Assembly: GCF_013030985.1 (NCBI RefSeq)
Contig: NZ_WPYP01000001.1
Span: forward strand, 248,001-312,000
Direction of reading: 5' to 3'
DNA: 64,000 nt
From: Ruegeria arenilitoris
GTDB taxonomy: Bacteria > Pseudomonadota > Alphaproteobacteria > Rhodobacterales > Rhodobacteraceae
Of the stretch, positions 34,938 through 44,427 are shown piece after piece (the first letter of the stretch is position 1; every line of letters begins with the position of its first letter). The position numbers and the translations under genes are program-made. The notes under the pieces were generated by a model. That model saw nothing but the letters and a program-made list of their open reading frames with translations. It made no database searches and was not told the DNA's origin.

Positions 34938-35690
34938 ATGAGCCTGACCGAAACACTCGAAACAACCGAGACCCCAAAAGCGAAGTACAATCGCGTGATG
35001 TTGAAAATCTCTGGCGAGGCGCTGATGGGGGACCAAGGTTTTGGCCTGCACCCGCCCACCGTTCAGCGCATCGCGCAAGAGGTCAAGTCGGTGCACGATC
35101 TGGGCGTTGAGATCTGCATGGTCATCGGTGGCGGCAACATCTTCCGCGGTCTCAGCGGCTCGGCACAGGGGATGGAGCGCACAACCGCCGACTATATGGG
35201 GATGCTGGCCACGGTCATGAACGCGCTGGGAATGCAGTCGGCACTGGAAGAGATCGGCGTCTTCACCCGTGTCATCTCGGCCATTCGCATGGATGAGGTG
35301 TGTGAGCCCTATATCCGCCGCCGCGCCGTGCGGCACCTTGAAAAAAAGCGGGTCTGCATCTTTGCCGCCGGAACCGGCAACCCATATTTCACCACCGATA
35401 CGGCAGCGACCCTGCGCGCCAATGAAATGGCGTGCGAGGCGATCTTCATGGGCAAGAACGGCGTCGATGGCGTCTATGACAAAGACCCCAAGGTTCACGC
35501 CGACGCAGTGCGTTATGACACGGTCACCTATGATGACGTTCTGGCCAAGCGGTTGCGTGTCATGGATGCCTCGGCCATTGCGCTGGCGCGCGACAATAAC
35601 CTGCCGCTGATCGTATTCGGATTGGATGAGCCCGGCGGGTTCCGCGGTATTTTGGCGGGCGAGGGCACCTACACCAAAGTTCAGGGCTAA
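34938..35690 (+). CDS. pyrH: UMP kinase
   Basis: A 250-residue hexameric-type UMP kinase of the amino-acid-kinase fold. Seen: '[12 protein letters not shown]', '[10 protein letters not shown]', '[15 protein letters not shown]', '[16 protein letters not shown]', '[10 protein letters not shown]', all diagnostic. There is an ~15-residue Thr/Glu-rich N-terminal extension. It is followed by a strong terminator, so it is not in the usual tsf-pyrH-frr operon here (frr is not immediately downstream). Confidence 0.97.
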   Translation: MSLTETLETTETPKAKYNRVMLKISGEALMGDQGFGLHPPTVQRIAQEVKSVHDLGVEICMVIGGGNIFRGLSGSAQGMERTTADYMGMLATVMNALGMQSALEEIGVFTRVISAIRMDEVCEPYIRRRAVRHLEKKRVCIFAAGTGNPYFTTDTAATLRANEMACEAIFMGKNGVDGVYDKDPKVHADAVRYDTVTYDDVLAKRLRVMDASAIALARDNNLPLIVFGLDEPGGFRGILAGEGTYTKVQG

Positions 35691-35711
35691 TTCAAACAAG
35701 CTGAACGCTTA

Positions 35712-35739
35712 GGCCGGGTCAACAGCCCGGCCTTTTTTT
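35712..35739 (+). terminator. Rho-independent terminator of pyrH
   Basis: GGCCGGG (35712-35718) pairs with CCCGGCC (35726-35732), 7-base loop, followed by seven T (35733-35739). A textbook terminator. Confidence 0.93.
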
Positions 35740-35901
35740 GTCTGGGAAGGTCCAGGCTATGAGGGCAAATTCTCATTCAATGCACATGTCGGTTATTGCA
35801 ACTTTTGTCGCTTTTTGGCGATAGGTGGTCTTCTCAGTCAGCCCGTTTCGGTGCGGGATATTGAAAGTCCTGAGCACCGAATAAGGGAAGGAAGAGAAAC
35901 T

Positions 35902-37488
35902 ATGTCCGACAACACGGAGACCGACTATGAAGTCGGTCAGGACAACGTCCAGATCATGGGTCTGGACGTTCACAATCCGGTCTTTGCCATTTCGGGGCTC
36001 ACCATCATTGCATTCGTGTTTTTCTCGCTCGTGTTCCGCGAGCAGGCGGCCGAATTCTTTGGGTGGCTTCGTCCGGCACTGACCAGCCAGTTTGACTGGG
36101 TATTCATGATTGCAGCCAACATCTTTGTGGTGTTTTCGCTGTTGCTGATCGTCACGCCTTATGGCTCGATCCGCTTGGGCGGCGACGATGCCAAACCGGA
36201 CTACAGCTATGCCGGTTGGTTTTCGATGCTGTTTGCTGCGGGCATGGGCATCGGCTTGGTGTTCTGGGGTGTGGCCGAGCCGATTTCGCACTACGGGTCA
36301 TCCATTGGCGGCGTCGCCGTTGGTGAAGACGGCGTGCGCACGGACTGGGCACCGTTGGGGGCAGGGCTGGAAGACCCGGAAGCCTCGAAAAAGCTGGCGA
36401 TGGCTGCAACCATTTTCCATTGGGGAATGCATCCTTGGGCCGTCTATGCCGTCGTGGCGCTGGCGCTGGCCTTTTTCAGCTTTAACCGGGGGTTGCCGCT
36501 GACCATGCGGTCAGTGTTCTATCCGCTGTTTGGCGAGGCGACCTGGGGCCCGCTGGGGCACATCATTGACGTTCTGGCCGTATTTGCCACCATCTTCGGT
36601 CTGGCGACCTCGCTGGGTCTGGGCGCGACGCAGGCGCTGGCCGGTCTGAACTATCTGTTCGATGTTCCGATCACGGACGGCATGAAAGTGCTGTTGATCG
36701 GGTTGATCACGGTGTTTGCACTGATCTCGGTTGTTGCCGGCCTCGACAAAGGGGTCAAGCGTCTGTCCGAAGCCAACATGATCCTGGCCGCGGCTCTGCT
36801 GTTGCTGGTGCTGATCGTCGGCCCGACCGTTGCAATTCTGACTGGCTTTTTCGACAGCATGATCGAGTACTTCATTGCGCTGCCTGCACTGTCGAACTGG
36901 GTCGGACGTGAAGATGCAAACTTCATGCAGGGCTGGACCACCTTCTACTGGGCCTGGTGGATTTCCTGGTCGCCGTTCGTTGGCATGTTCATCGCCCGCA
37001 TTTCGCGCGGTCGGACCGTGCGCGAATTCGTGATCTGCGTGATCCTGATCCCGACTGTCGTTGGCGCACTGTGGATGAGCGTTTTCGGTGGTGCGGCGCT
37101 GGATCAGGTGATGTCCGGTTCGGGGCAGGCCCTGTCGGACGCGGCGCTTGAGCTGAAGATGTTCAAGATGTTCGAAGCTTTCCCGATGACCGGTCTGCTG
37201 TCCTTTGTCGGCATCATCCTGGTTGTCGTGTTCTTCGTGACCAGCTCGGACTCGGGCTCGCTGGTGATCGATACGATCACGGCAGGCGGCAAAACCGATG
37301 CCCCCACGGCGCAGCGTGTGTTCTGGTGCATTCTGGAAGGCGCGATTGCTGTCGTGCTGTTGCTGGGCGGCGGGCTTGGCGCCTTGCAGGCCGCCGCGAT
37401 TGCAACCGGCTTTCCGTTTGCGATCGTGCTTGTGCTTATGTGCGTATCGATCTTCATCGGTCTGGCGAACGAAAAACGCCGCCGCTGA
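35902..37488 (+). CDS. BCCT-family betaine/choline/carnitine-type transporter
   Basis: A 528-residue, 12-helix secondary carrier. The BCCT signature segment is 'GWTTFYWAWWISWSPFVGMF' with 'ARISRGRTVREF' after it, and the substrate-box Trp/Gly region is 'GMGIGLVFWGVAEP'. It imports quaternary ammonium compounds or DMSP-like solutes with Na+ or H+. The ATG at 35902 follows GGGAAGGAAG and gives the normal short acidic N-terminus; an upstream start at 35815 is unlikely. The short tail after the last helix argues against strong osmosensing. Ends with a terminator. Confidence 0.95.
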   Translation: MSDNTETDYEVGQDNVQIMGLDVHNPVFAISGLTIIAFVFFSLVFREQAAEFFGWLRPALTSQFDWVFMIAANIFVVFSLLLIVTPYGSIRLGGDDAKPDYSYAGWFSMLFAAGMGIGLVFWGVAEPISHYGSSIGGVAVGEDGVRTDWAPLGAGLEDPEASKKLAMAATIFHWGMHPWAVYAVVALALAFFSFNRGLPLTMRSVFYPLFGEATWGPLGHIIDVLAVFATIFGLATSLGLGATQALAGLNYLFDVPITDGMKVLLIGLITVFALISVVAGLDKGVKRLSEANMILAAALLLLVLIVGPTVAILTGFFDSMIEYFIALPALSNWVGREDANFMQGWTTFYWAWWISWSPFVGMFIARISRGRTVREFVICVILIPTVVGALWMSVFGGAALDQVMSGSGQALSDAALELKMFKMFEAFPMTGLLSFVGIILVVVFFVTSSDSGSLVIDTITAGGKTDAPTAQRVFWCILEGAIAVVLLLGGGLGALQAAAIATGFPFAIVLVLMCVSIFIGLANEKRRR

Positions 37489-37505
37489 GTTAGGCCTTAC
37501 CACGA

Positions 37506-37533
37506 AAGCCCCGGCCATGCGTCGGGGCTTTTT
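37506..37533 (+). terminator. Rho-independent terminator of the BCCT gene
   Basis: AAGCCCCG (37506-37513) pairs with CGGGGCTT (37523-37530) over a 9-base loop, followed by T residues to 37533. It lies 18 bp after the stop. Confidence 0.9.
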
Positions 37534-37741
37534 CTTTTGGGCCGGGTTGACCGATGTCCTCGTCCTTGTCTAAGTATCCGCGTCCTTCGGGTAGCCCGTT
37601 CTGCCCGGAAAGACTGCCCATGCCCTTGGTTTCAACCGGGGCTGTGGTTGGGCTGGAAGACCTGCCGTGATTTCCGAGTTGTCCGAAATCATGCGCGGGC
37701 ATCGTATCGGAACAAGCTGCATGAATGAGGAGAGGTGTGCC

Positions 37742-38968
37742 ATGAGCACTCTGGATATCAATTTCGTTCGGGCTCAGTTCCCGGCTTTTTCCGAGCCCAG
37801 CCTGCAAGGACAGGCGTTCTTTGAAAACGCGGGCGGGTCATACACCTGCAAACCGGTTCTGGACCGGCTGACGCGCTATTACACGCAGCGCAAGGTGCAG
37901 CCCTATGGCCCCTATGACGCCAGCCGTCTGGCAGGTGAAGAGATGGATGAGGCCCGCGCACGCATGGCCGCGATTCTGGGCGTGGACACGGACGAGCTGA
38001 GCTTTGGGCCTTCGACCACGCAAAACACCTATGTCCTTGCGCAAGCGTTTCGCCAGTGGATGAAGCCGGGCGATGCCATTGTGGTGACCAATCAGGATCA
38101 CGAAGCCAATTCCGGCCCGTGGCGGCGTCTGGCCGAGGATGGCATTGAAATCCGCGAATGGCAGATCGACCCGGAAACCGGATCGCTGAACCCGCAGGAT
38201 CTGGAAAACATGCTGGACGAAAAGGTCCGTCTGGTCTGCTTTCCCCATTGTTCAAACGTAATCGGAGAGATCAACCCGGTCACCGAAATCACCTCGATCG
38301 CACATGCGGCCGGTGCGTTCGTCTGTGTCGACGGTGTTTCATACGCGCCGCACGGATTTCCGAATGTCGGCCATATGGGCCCGGATATCTACCTGTTCTC
38401 GGCTTACAAAACCTATGGCCCGCATCAGGGGTGCATGGTGATCCGGCGCGCGTTGGGAGAGTTGCTGCCCAACCAGGCACATTTTTTCAACGGCGACGTG
38501 CTGTACAAGCGGTTTACCCCCGCCGGACCCGATCACGCTCAGATTGCGGCCAGTGCGGGCATGGCGGACTATGTCGATCTGCTGTGCGATCACCACAACG
38601 GCCCCGATGGGGATGCAACCCAACGCGGAGCCTTTGTGCATGACCTGATGCGCGGGCAAGAAGTGGCCTTGCTGCAACCAGTGCTGGATGCGGTCAAGGA
38701 TCGCAACGCCGTGCGCCTGATCGGCACGTCGGATGCGACGCGCCGCGCACCCACCGTAGCGCTGGCCCTGAACCGGAACGCCGAAGCCATTGCGGCCGAT
38801 CTTGTAGATCACGGGATCATGGCAGGTGGTGGTGACTTCTACGCCGTGCGCCCGCTGACTGCGATGGGGGTCGATCTAGAGCAAGGTGTGCTGCGGGTCA
38901 GCTTTACGCACTATACCTCGCAACAGGAAATTGATCAGTTATTGAACGCACTTGACGCCGTTTTGTGA
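37742..38968 (+). CDS. Class V aminotransferase / cysteine desulfurase-like PLP enzyme
   Basis: A 408-residue PLP enzyme of fold type I. The Schiff-base Lys is Lys223 in 'LFSAYKTYGPHQG', with Asp197 ('VCVDGVS') binding the pyridine nitrogen and 'NQDHEAN' (His120) stacking over the ring. A mobile Cys of true desulfurases (about residue 330-360) is not apparent, so sulfur transfer is unlikely to be its job; the substrate is unknown. ATG 37742 follows GAGGAGAGG. The photolyase gene starts 48 bp downstream. Confidence 0.87.
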   Translation: MSTLDINFVRAQFPAFSEPSLQGQAFFENAGGSYTCKPVLDRLTRYYTQRKVQPYGPYDASRLAGEEMDEARARMAAILGVDTDELSFGPSTTQNTYVLAQAFRQWMKPGDAIVVTNQDHEANSGPWRRLAEDGIEIREWQIDPETGSLNPQDLENMLDEKVRLVCFPHCSNVIGEINPVTEITSIAHAAGAFVCVDGVSYAPHGFPNVGHMGPDIYLFSAYKTYGPHQGCMVIRRALGELLPNQAHFFNGDVLYKRFTPAGPDHAQIAASAGMADYVDLLCDHHNGPDGDATQRGAFVHDLMRGQEVALLQPVLDAVKDRNAVRLIGTSDATRRAPTVALALNRNAEAIAADLVDHGIMAGGGDFYAVRPLTAMGVDLEQGVLRVSFTHYTSQQEIDQLLNALDAVL

Positions 38969-38995
38969 TCCGGTTTCCGTTCGGCTTCGTATTGC
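38966..38995 (+). promoter_or_regulatory. Candidate RpoE/ChrR-type ECF promoter before the photolyase
   Basis: TGATCC (38966-38971), overlapping the aminotransferase stop codon, is followed after 18 bases by TATTGC (38990-38995), 22 bp before the photolyase ATG. TGATCC is the -35 element of the Rhodobacter sigma-E promoters that drive phrA and cfaS, and the same gene pair follows here. The -10 match is imperfect, so this remains a candidate. Confidence 0.45.
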
Positions 38996-39016
38996 GAAGA
39001 AAACAACCGGGCGGTC

Positions 39017-40441
39017 ATGGAACACACTCAATCTCCGATCATCATTTGGTTCCGGCGGGACTTGCGCCTGTCGGACCATCCCGCGCTAAGCGCGGCGGTC
39101 AAGACCGGGCGCCCTGTCATCCCGGTCTTTATTCTGGACGACTTGGCCGAGGCGTTGGGCGCGGCACCAAAGTGGCGGCTGGGTCTTGGGCTAAGGGTCT
39201 TTGCACAGTCCCTTGAAAAGGTCGGCAGTCGCCTGATCCTGCGGTCCGGGGATGCTCTGACAGTTTTGCAGACCCTGATTGCGGAAACTGGCGCGAGGAC
39301 CGTGTACTGGTCCCGGGCCTATGATCCGGACGCGATTGCGCGAGACAGCGGTGTCAAGTCGGCTCTGTGTCGGCAGGGCATCGAGGCCACGTCTTTTGCA
39401 GGTCACCTGTTGTTTGAACCATGGACCGTAGCCACCAAGGCCGGTCAGCCCTTTCGTGTGTTCACTCCGATGTGGCGAGCGGTTCAGGGACGGGATGTCG
39501 CCGCTCCCGAGGTCGCGCCATCAACGATCCCCGCACCGCAGCATTGGCCGGTTTCCGATGATTTGGCAGAATGGAAGCTGGGCGTGGCAATGAACCGAGG
39601 TGCTGCGATTGTCGCGCCCTATGTGTGGCCGGGTGAAAGCGCCGCTTTTGAGGCTCTGCACGGGTTTTTGGACCGAATCTCAGGCTATTCTGCAGATCGG
39701 GACCGTCTCGATCTGGAAGGCACATCGGATTTGTCCGAATACCTATCCCTGGGTGAAATCGGTCCGCGCAGCATATGGCACGCGGTCCAGCGCGCCGCAA
39801 TGACGGGAGCACGGGGCACCGAAGCCTTTCTGCGCCAACTGGTCTGGCGCGAGTTTGCCTATCATCTGATGTTCCATACGCCGCAGTTGCTGACCGAAAA
39901 CTGGAAACAGGAATGGGACGCGTTCCCCTGGAATACCGATGCCAGCCACCCCGAAATTGTCGCGTGGCAGCAGGGCCGTACCGGTATTCCGGCGGTGGAT
40001 GCCGGTCTGCGTCAAATGTACGTAACTGGTCGAATGCACAACCGCGCCCGCATGATCGTGGCCAGCTATCTGACCAAGCATCTGATGACACACTGGAAAA
40101 TCGGCATGAACTGGTTTGCCGACTGTCTCATCGATTGGGACCCGGCAGCAAATGCGATGGGCTGGCAGTGGGTTGCAGGGTCGGGGCCTGACGCAGCGCC
40201 GTTCTTTCGGATTTTCAACCCGCAGACGCAGCAAGAAAAATTCGATCCCGACGGGGATTATCTGAAACGATGGATCGCCGAAGGGCAGGCGGCGCCTTCG
40301 TCCACGGCCCTGTCCTATTTCGAAGCTGTGCCGCGATCATGGGCGTTGGACCCTGCTTCTGCCTACCCGGAACCCGTGGTCAATCTTGCTGCTGGTCGGG
40401 CGCAGGCTTTGGCGGCTTATGAAAGCCGAAAAACCGGGTAA
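39017..40441 (+). CDS. phrB: Deoxyribodipyrimidine photolyase (cryptochrome/photolyase family)
   Basis: A 474-residue flavoprotein repairing cyclobutane pyrimidine dimers with blue light. N-terminal antenna domain 'IIWFRRDLRLSDHPAL'; C-terminal FAD domain with 'RQLVWREFAYHLMFHTP', 'GIPAVDAGLRQMYVTGRMHNRARM' type segment and 'DCLIDWDPAANAMGWQWVAG', typical of class I CPD photolyases. First gene of a collinear run with the Cfa-like, trgA, trgB, cysK and mscS genes; a candidate ECF promoter lies before it. Confidence 0.95.
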   Translation: MEHTQSPIIIWFRRDLRLSDHPALSAAVKTGRPVIPVFILDDLAEALGAAPKWRLGLGLRVFAQSLEKVGSRLILRSGDALTVLQTLIAETGARTVYWSRAYDPDAIARDSGVKSALCRQGIEATSFAGHLLFEPWTVATKAGQPFRVFTPMWRAVQGRDVAAPEVAPSTIPAPQHWPVSDDLAEWKLGVAMNRGAAIVAPYVWPGESAAFEALHGFLDRISGYSADRDRLDLEGTSDLSEYLSLGEIGPRSIWHAVQRAAMTGARGTEAFLRQLVWREFAYHLMFHTPQLLTENWKQEWDAFPWNTDASHPEIVAWQQGRTGIPAVDAGLRQMYVTGRMHNRARMIVASYLTKHLMTHWKIGMNWFADCLIDWDPAANAMGWQWVAGSGPDAAPFFRIFNPQTQQEKFDPDGDYLKRWIAEGQAAPSSTALSYFEAVPRSWALDPASAYPEPVVNLAAGRAQALAAYESRKTG

Positions 40442-40510
40442 GGAACTGAAAACTTGCCAGAAACACAAACTCGTCCTAGCTTTGAACCAAGGCCGCACAA
40501 GGGAGAGCGG

Positions 40511-41719
40511 ATGATCCTAACGACTACGGAAGGGCAGAAAGACCTGCCCAGGTACTTTGCGCAAGTCTTCAAGATGCTGAACCGGATGGAGTCCGGTCGG
40601 ATGGACATCGCCTTGCCCGACGGCCGGGTATTTCGGTCCGAAGGGGCCAAACCCGGACCGGTCGCTCGGGTTGAAATCCACGACCCGGACGTCTTTGCGC
40701 GACTGATCCGAGAAGGCGAGCTGGGCTTTTCCGACGCTTATCTGGAAGGTGATTGGAGCACCCCCGATCTTAGATCTTTCATGGATCTGGTGCATCTGGG
40801 CACCGAAACCGTCTATGACGATTTCACCGGCATGTTCCTTGTGCAGGCATATGAACGCCTGCGCTTTTGGCTGCACCGGAACCATCGTCGGCAGGCCAAG
40901 AAGAACATCTCGTACCACTACGACCTGGGGAATGATTTCTATGGTATGTGGCTGGACGACACCATGACCTATTCCAGCGCGCTGTTCGAGACGGGGCAGG
41001 AAAGTCTGGAAAAAGCACAGACCGCGAAATACGCCAGCTTGGTCGATGAAATGGGCGCAAAGCCCGGAGATCACATCCTTGAGATAGGTTGCGGCTGGGG
41101 CGGTTTCGCCGAATATGCCGCGAAAGAGCGTGGCCTACGGGTCACAGGTCTGACGATCAGTCAGGAGCAGTTGAACTTTGCTAAACAACGCATTGAAAAA
41201 GCGGGTCTTTCCGATCTTGTTGAGTTCAAATTGCAGGATTACCGCGATGAACGGGGCCTGTATGACGGGATCGCCTCGATCGAGATGTTCGAAGCCGTCG
41301 GGCAGAAATACTGGCCGGTCTACTTCGAGACTGTACGAGAGCGCCTGAAACCCGGTGCTCAGGCGACGTTGCAAATCATTACCGTCGCGGATCATCGGTG
41401 GGACATCTACAAGAACGGTGTTGATTTCATTCAGAAATATATTTTCCCCGGCGGAATGCTCCCGACGCCTTCGATTCTGAAGCAACAGGTTTCAGAGGCG
41501 GGGCTGAACGTGGTGAAATCTCGGGAATTCGGTAAAAGCTATGATCTGACCCTGCGTCGTTGGTACGACACGTTCAACGAAAAATGGGACGAAATTGCCG
41601 ATATGGGATTTGATGAGCGTTTCCGCCGCATGTGGAACTATTATTTGACTGCATGTGGCGCAGCCTTTGACACTGGCAACTGCGATGTGACACAGATCAC
41701 TATAGCAAAACCCAGTTAA
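40511..41719 (+). CDS. Cyclopropane-fatty-acid-synthase-like methyltransferase
   Basis: A 402-residue SAM-dependent enzyme of the CFA family, acting on unsaturated acyl chains of membrane phospholipids. SAM motif I is 'ILEIGCGWGGFAEYAA'; the family stretches 'YHYDLGNDFYGMWLDDTMTYS' (helix-turn region) and 'EMFEAVGQKYWPVYF' are present. GGGAGAG precedes the ATG at 40511, favoured over the TTG at 40454. In Rhodobacter the phrA-cfaS pair is sigma-E-controlled and linked to singlet oxygen; the order here is the same. Confidence 0.92.
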   Translation: MILTTTEGQKDLPRYFAQVFKMLNRMESGRMDIALPDGRVFRSEGAKPGPVARVEIHDPDVFARLIREGELGFSDAYLEGDWSTPDLRSFMDLVHLGTETVYDDFTGMFLVQAYERLRFWLHRNHRRQAKKNISYHYDLGNDFYGMWLDDTMTYSSALFETGQESLEKAQTAKYASLVDEMGAKPGDHILEIGCGWGGFAEYAAKERGLRVTGLTISQEQLNFAKQRIEKAGLSDLVEFKLQDYRDERGLYDGIASIEMFEAVGQKYWPVYFETVRERLKPGAQATLQIITVADHRWDIYKNGVDFIQKYIFPGGMLPTPSILKQQVSEAGLNVVKSREFGKSYDLTLRRWYDTFNEKWDEIADMGFDERFRRMWNYYLTACGAAFDTGNCDVTQITIAKPS

Positions 41720-41735
41720 CAAACGGAAATACCGA

Positions 41736-42176
41736 ATGCCCAGTGCTCCGCGTCTCGTTGCTGCAATTTGTCTGTTGGTGATCGCCTTTCTCGTATCAAG
41801 CATGATCATCGACAACGGCGAAGAGGGTAAGGATTACGGCGCATTCACGACGGTCAACATGATCATTGGCTTAGTGTGCGGCTGGATGATCATGGGCAAG
41901 CGGGTTGGCCGGGGCTGGACCGGAGCGGTCAATAACGGGCTGACGGGTATAGCCGCACTTGTGTTCTGGGGTCTATTTGTTCAGGGCTGCAATGAGATGT
42001 TCCGGCTGGCCATGCGCCACCGGTATGAGGGACCGTTCGACGCGCTGATCTCCATTTTCCAGATCGGGATCGAATACAGCCAATTTCTGCTGGCGCCGGA
42101 AATTCTGTGGACTTTGCTGATCGGAGCACTTATCGCCGGTCTTGCAACCGAAGAAGCTGGCCGTCGCTGGCGGTAA
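41736..42176 (+). CDS. trgA: TrgA family membrane protein (tellurite resistance)
   Basis: A 146-residue protein with about four membrane helices ('RLVAAICLLVIAFLVSSMII', 'TTVNMIIGLVCGWMIMG', 'GIAALVFWGLFVQG', 'LWTLLIGALIAGLATEEAG'). It matches TrgA of Rhodobacter sphaeroides by topology and above all by its neighbours trgB and cysK. The trg locus raises tolerance to tellurite; the mechanism is unknown. It starts 16 bp after the Cfa-like stop. Confidence 0.82.
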   Translation: MPSAPRLVAAICLLVIAFLVSSMIIDNGEEGKDYGAFTTVNMIIGLVCGWMIMGKRVGRGWTGAVNNGLTGIAALVFWGLFVQGCNEMFRLAMRHRYEGPFDALISIFQIGIEYSQFLLAPEILWTLLIGALIAGLATEEAGRRWR

Positions 42177-42207
42177 CCTTCTGGAATTCAGCGCGAGTTT
42201 CAATCAA

Positions 42208-43323
42208 GTGTCCGATTTGTTCTTTTACGGCACGCTCAGGCATCAGGCGCTGCTTGAGCTTGTGCTTGACCGACCTTTGTCCCAATTGACAGTGTCGCAG
42301 GCCGTCCTGCCGGACCATGCGGTTTATGCCGTGGCGGGGCAGGCTTTCCCGATGATCGTGCCGGAAAATGGCCGCGAGGCTCAAGGTCTGTTGGTACAGG
42401 GCTTTACCTCGGAGGATCTGAAAAGACTGGCCTTTTACGAAGGTGGGTTTGACTATGATCTCAGCCCGCAAAGCGTGAACCTTGCCGACGGATCAAGTGC
42501 CGCGGCCAGCGTGTTTTTCCCTGAACCGGGTCTCTGGACGCCGGACGGGCCGTGGTCGTTGCAGGGCTGGGTCGATGAATGGGCCGAGGTGACCTTGCTG
42601 GCCGCACAGGAAGAGCTTGCATATTATGGCAGGGTCGATGCGACGACGATTGCCCGCAACTTCGCGCCGATCCGGACCCGGGCCTGGGCCCGGCTGGCCG
42701 CGCGCAAACGGCGGACAGGCGATCCGCGCGACACGGCCAAAGATGTCATCGTCCAAAGCCATCGGCGCGCCTATGTGAATTACTTCGGTATGGAAGAGCT
42801 GGAGGTCCAGCACCGACAGCATGACGGGACGATGGGGCCAGTTTTGCATCGCAGCGGGCTGATGCAGGGGGCGGCCGTGGTTGTTCTGCCTTATGACCCG
42901 GTTCGTGATGCGGTTCTGCTGGTCGAGCAATTCCGCGCGCCGGTGTTTCTGATCGACGATCCCGAACCGTGGATGTGGGAACCGGTGGCCGGCATGATCG
43001 ATCCCGGAGAAACCCCGGAGCAGTCCGCGTATCGTGAAGCGCAGGAAGAGGCGCAGGTAACGCTGGATGCATTGGAATATGCCGGCGGGGCCTATTCCTC
43101 GAGCGGGTCTTCGACCGAGTATATCTACCTCTATGTCGGGCTGGGTGATCTGACCCGGACCATCGACAATGGCGGGTTGGCGTCGGAAGGGGAAGATATC
43201 CGCACGCAAATCCTGCCTTATGACACCTTCATGCAGAAGGTGGATAATAATGAATTCAAAGATTTGCCCCTTTTGTCGCTGGCCAACTGGTTGGCCCGAA
43301 ACCGCGACCGCATGAGGGGGTAA
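42208..43323 (+). CDS. trgB: TrgB: gamma-glutamylcyclotransferase-like plus NUDIX hydrolase
   Basis: A 371-residue two-domain protein. Residues 1 to ~100 resemble an AIG2/gamma-glutamylcyclotransferase fold ('DLFFYGTLRHQALLELVL'). The C-terminal ~190 residues are an ADP-ribose-pyrophosphatase-type NUDIX domain: 'EPVAGMIDPGETPEQSAYREAQEEAQ' follows the GX5EX7REUXEEXGU pattern (only its key Gly, Glu and REAQEE are cited). GTG at 42208 is the most likely start; the other possible start (42142) lies inside trgA. A two-domain TrgB of this kind sits between trgA and cysK in Rhodobacter. Confidence 0.88.
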   Translation: MSDLFFYGTLRHQALLELVLDRPLSQLTVSQAVLPDHAVYAVAGQAFPMIVPENGREAQGLLVQGFTSEDLKRLAFYEGGFDYDLSPQSVNLADGSSAAASVFFPEPGLWTPDGPWSLQGWVDEWAEVTLLAAQEELAYYGRVDATTIARNFAPIRTRAWARLAARKRRTGDPRDTAKDVIVQSHRRAYVNYFGMEELEVQHRQHDGTMGPVLHRSGLMQGAAVVVLPYDPVRDAVLLVEQFRAPVFLIDDPEPWMWEPVAGMIDPGETPEQSAYREAQEEAQVTLDALEYAGGAYSSSGSSTEYIYLYVGLGDLTRTIDNGGLASEGEDIRTQILPYDTFMQKVDNNEFKDLPLLSLANWLARNRDRMRG

Positions 43324-43392
43324 GGATCGCCGCTTGTGGTTGTCGCACGGCATCTGTAAATCTTCGTTGATACGTAATGATATGAGGGCGCC

Positions 43393-44427
43393 ATGCGCAT
43401 TGCACGAGACCTTGCCGACGCTGTCGGGAAAACACCGCTGATCCGGCTGAAGCGCATCAGTGAAGAGACCGGGTGCGAAATTCTCGGCAAGGCCGAGTTC
43501 ATGAACCCGGGCCAATCGGTCAAGGATCGCGCCGCGCTTTACATCATTCGCGACGCCATCGCGCGTGGAGACCTGAAGCCCGGCGGCACCATTGTCGAGG
43601 GCACGGCGGGCAATACCGGCATCGGTCTGGCGCTGGTGGGTGCCTCGATGGGGTTCAAGACCGTGATCGTGATCCCGGAAACCCAGTCCGAAGAAAAGAA
43701 AGACATGCTGCGTCTGGCAGGCGCTCAACTGGTGCAGGTTCCGGCCGCGCCGTACCGCAACCCGAACAATTTCGTGCATTATTCGCGCCGACTGGCCGAG
43801 GAGCTGGCGCAGACCGAGCCCAATGGCGCGATCTGGGCGAACCAGTTCGACAACGTCGCCAACCGTCAGGCCCATGTCGAAACAACCGGCCCGGAAATCT
43901 GGGAACAGACCGGCGGCAAGGTCGATGGCTTTGTCAGCGCGGTGGGCTCGGGCGGGACGCTGGCCGGTGTGGCCGATGCGCTGCAGCCCAAAGGGGTCAA
44001 GATCGCCTTGGTCGATCCGATGGGGGCGGGGCTCTATTCCTATTACACCACCGGTGAGATCGCGATGGAGGGCAGCTCGATCGCCGAAGGTATCGGCCAG
44101 GTGCGGATCACCAAGAACCTCGAAGGGTTCAAGCCCGACTACGCTTATCAGATGACCGACAACGAGGCGCTGCCCTACATCTTTGACCTGCTGCGCGAAG
44201 AGGGGTTGGTCATGGGCGGTTCGACCGCGATCAATATGGCGGGCGCTGTGCGTCTGGCCAAGGATCTGGGGCCGGGCCACACGATCGTGACGATCCTGTG
44301 CGACTATGGCACGCGCTATCAGTCCAAACTGTTCAACCCCGAATTCCTGCGTGAAAAGGAACTGCCAGTACCGGATTGGATGACCGAAGCTCCGCGCAGC
44401 ATTCCCGGCGTGTTCGAGGACGTGTGA
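43393..44427 (+). CDS. cysK: Cysteine synthase A
   Basis: A 344-residue O-acetylserine sulfhydrylase. PLP Lys44 lies in 'NPGQSVKDRAALYI', the phosphate cup is 'GTAGNTGIGLA', and the asparagine loop is 'TQSEEKK'-like. It makes cysteine from O-acetylserine and sulfide. It is part of the trgA-trgB-cysK locus, where thiol supply may matter for tellurite detoxification. Slightly longer than E. coli CysK (323). The stop overlaps the next gene's ATG by one base. Confidence 0.95.
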   Translation: MRIARDLADAVGKTPLIRLKRISEETGCEILGKAEFMNPGQSVKDRAALYIIRDAIARGDLKPGGTIVEGTAGNTGIGLALVGASMGFKTVIVIPETQSEEKKDMLRLAGAQLVQVPAAPYRNPNNFVHYSRRLAEELAQTEPNGAIWANQFDNVANRQAHVETTGPEIWEQTGGKVDGFVSAVGSGGTLAGVADALQPKGVKIALVDPMGAGLYSYYTTGEIAMEGSSIAEGIGQVRITKNLEGFKPDYAYQMTDNEALPYIFDLLREEGLVMGGSTAINMAGAVRLAKDLGPGHTIVTILCDYGTRYQSKLFNPEFLREKELPVPDWMTEAPRSIPGVFEDV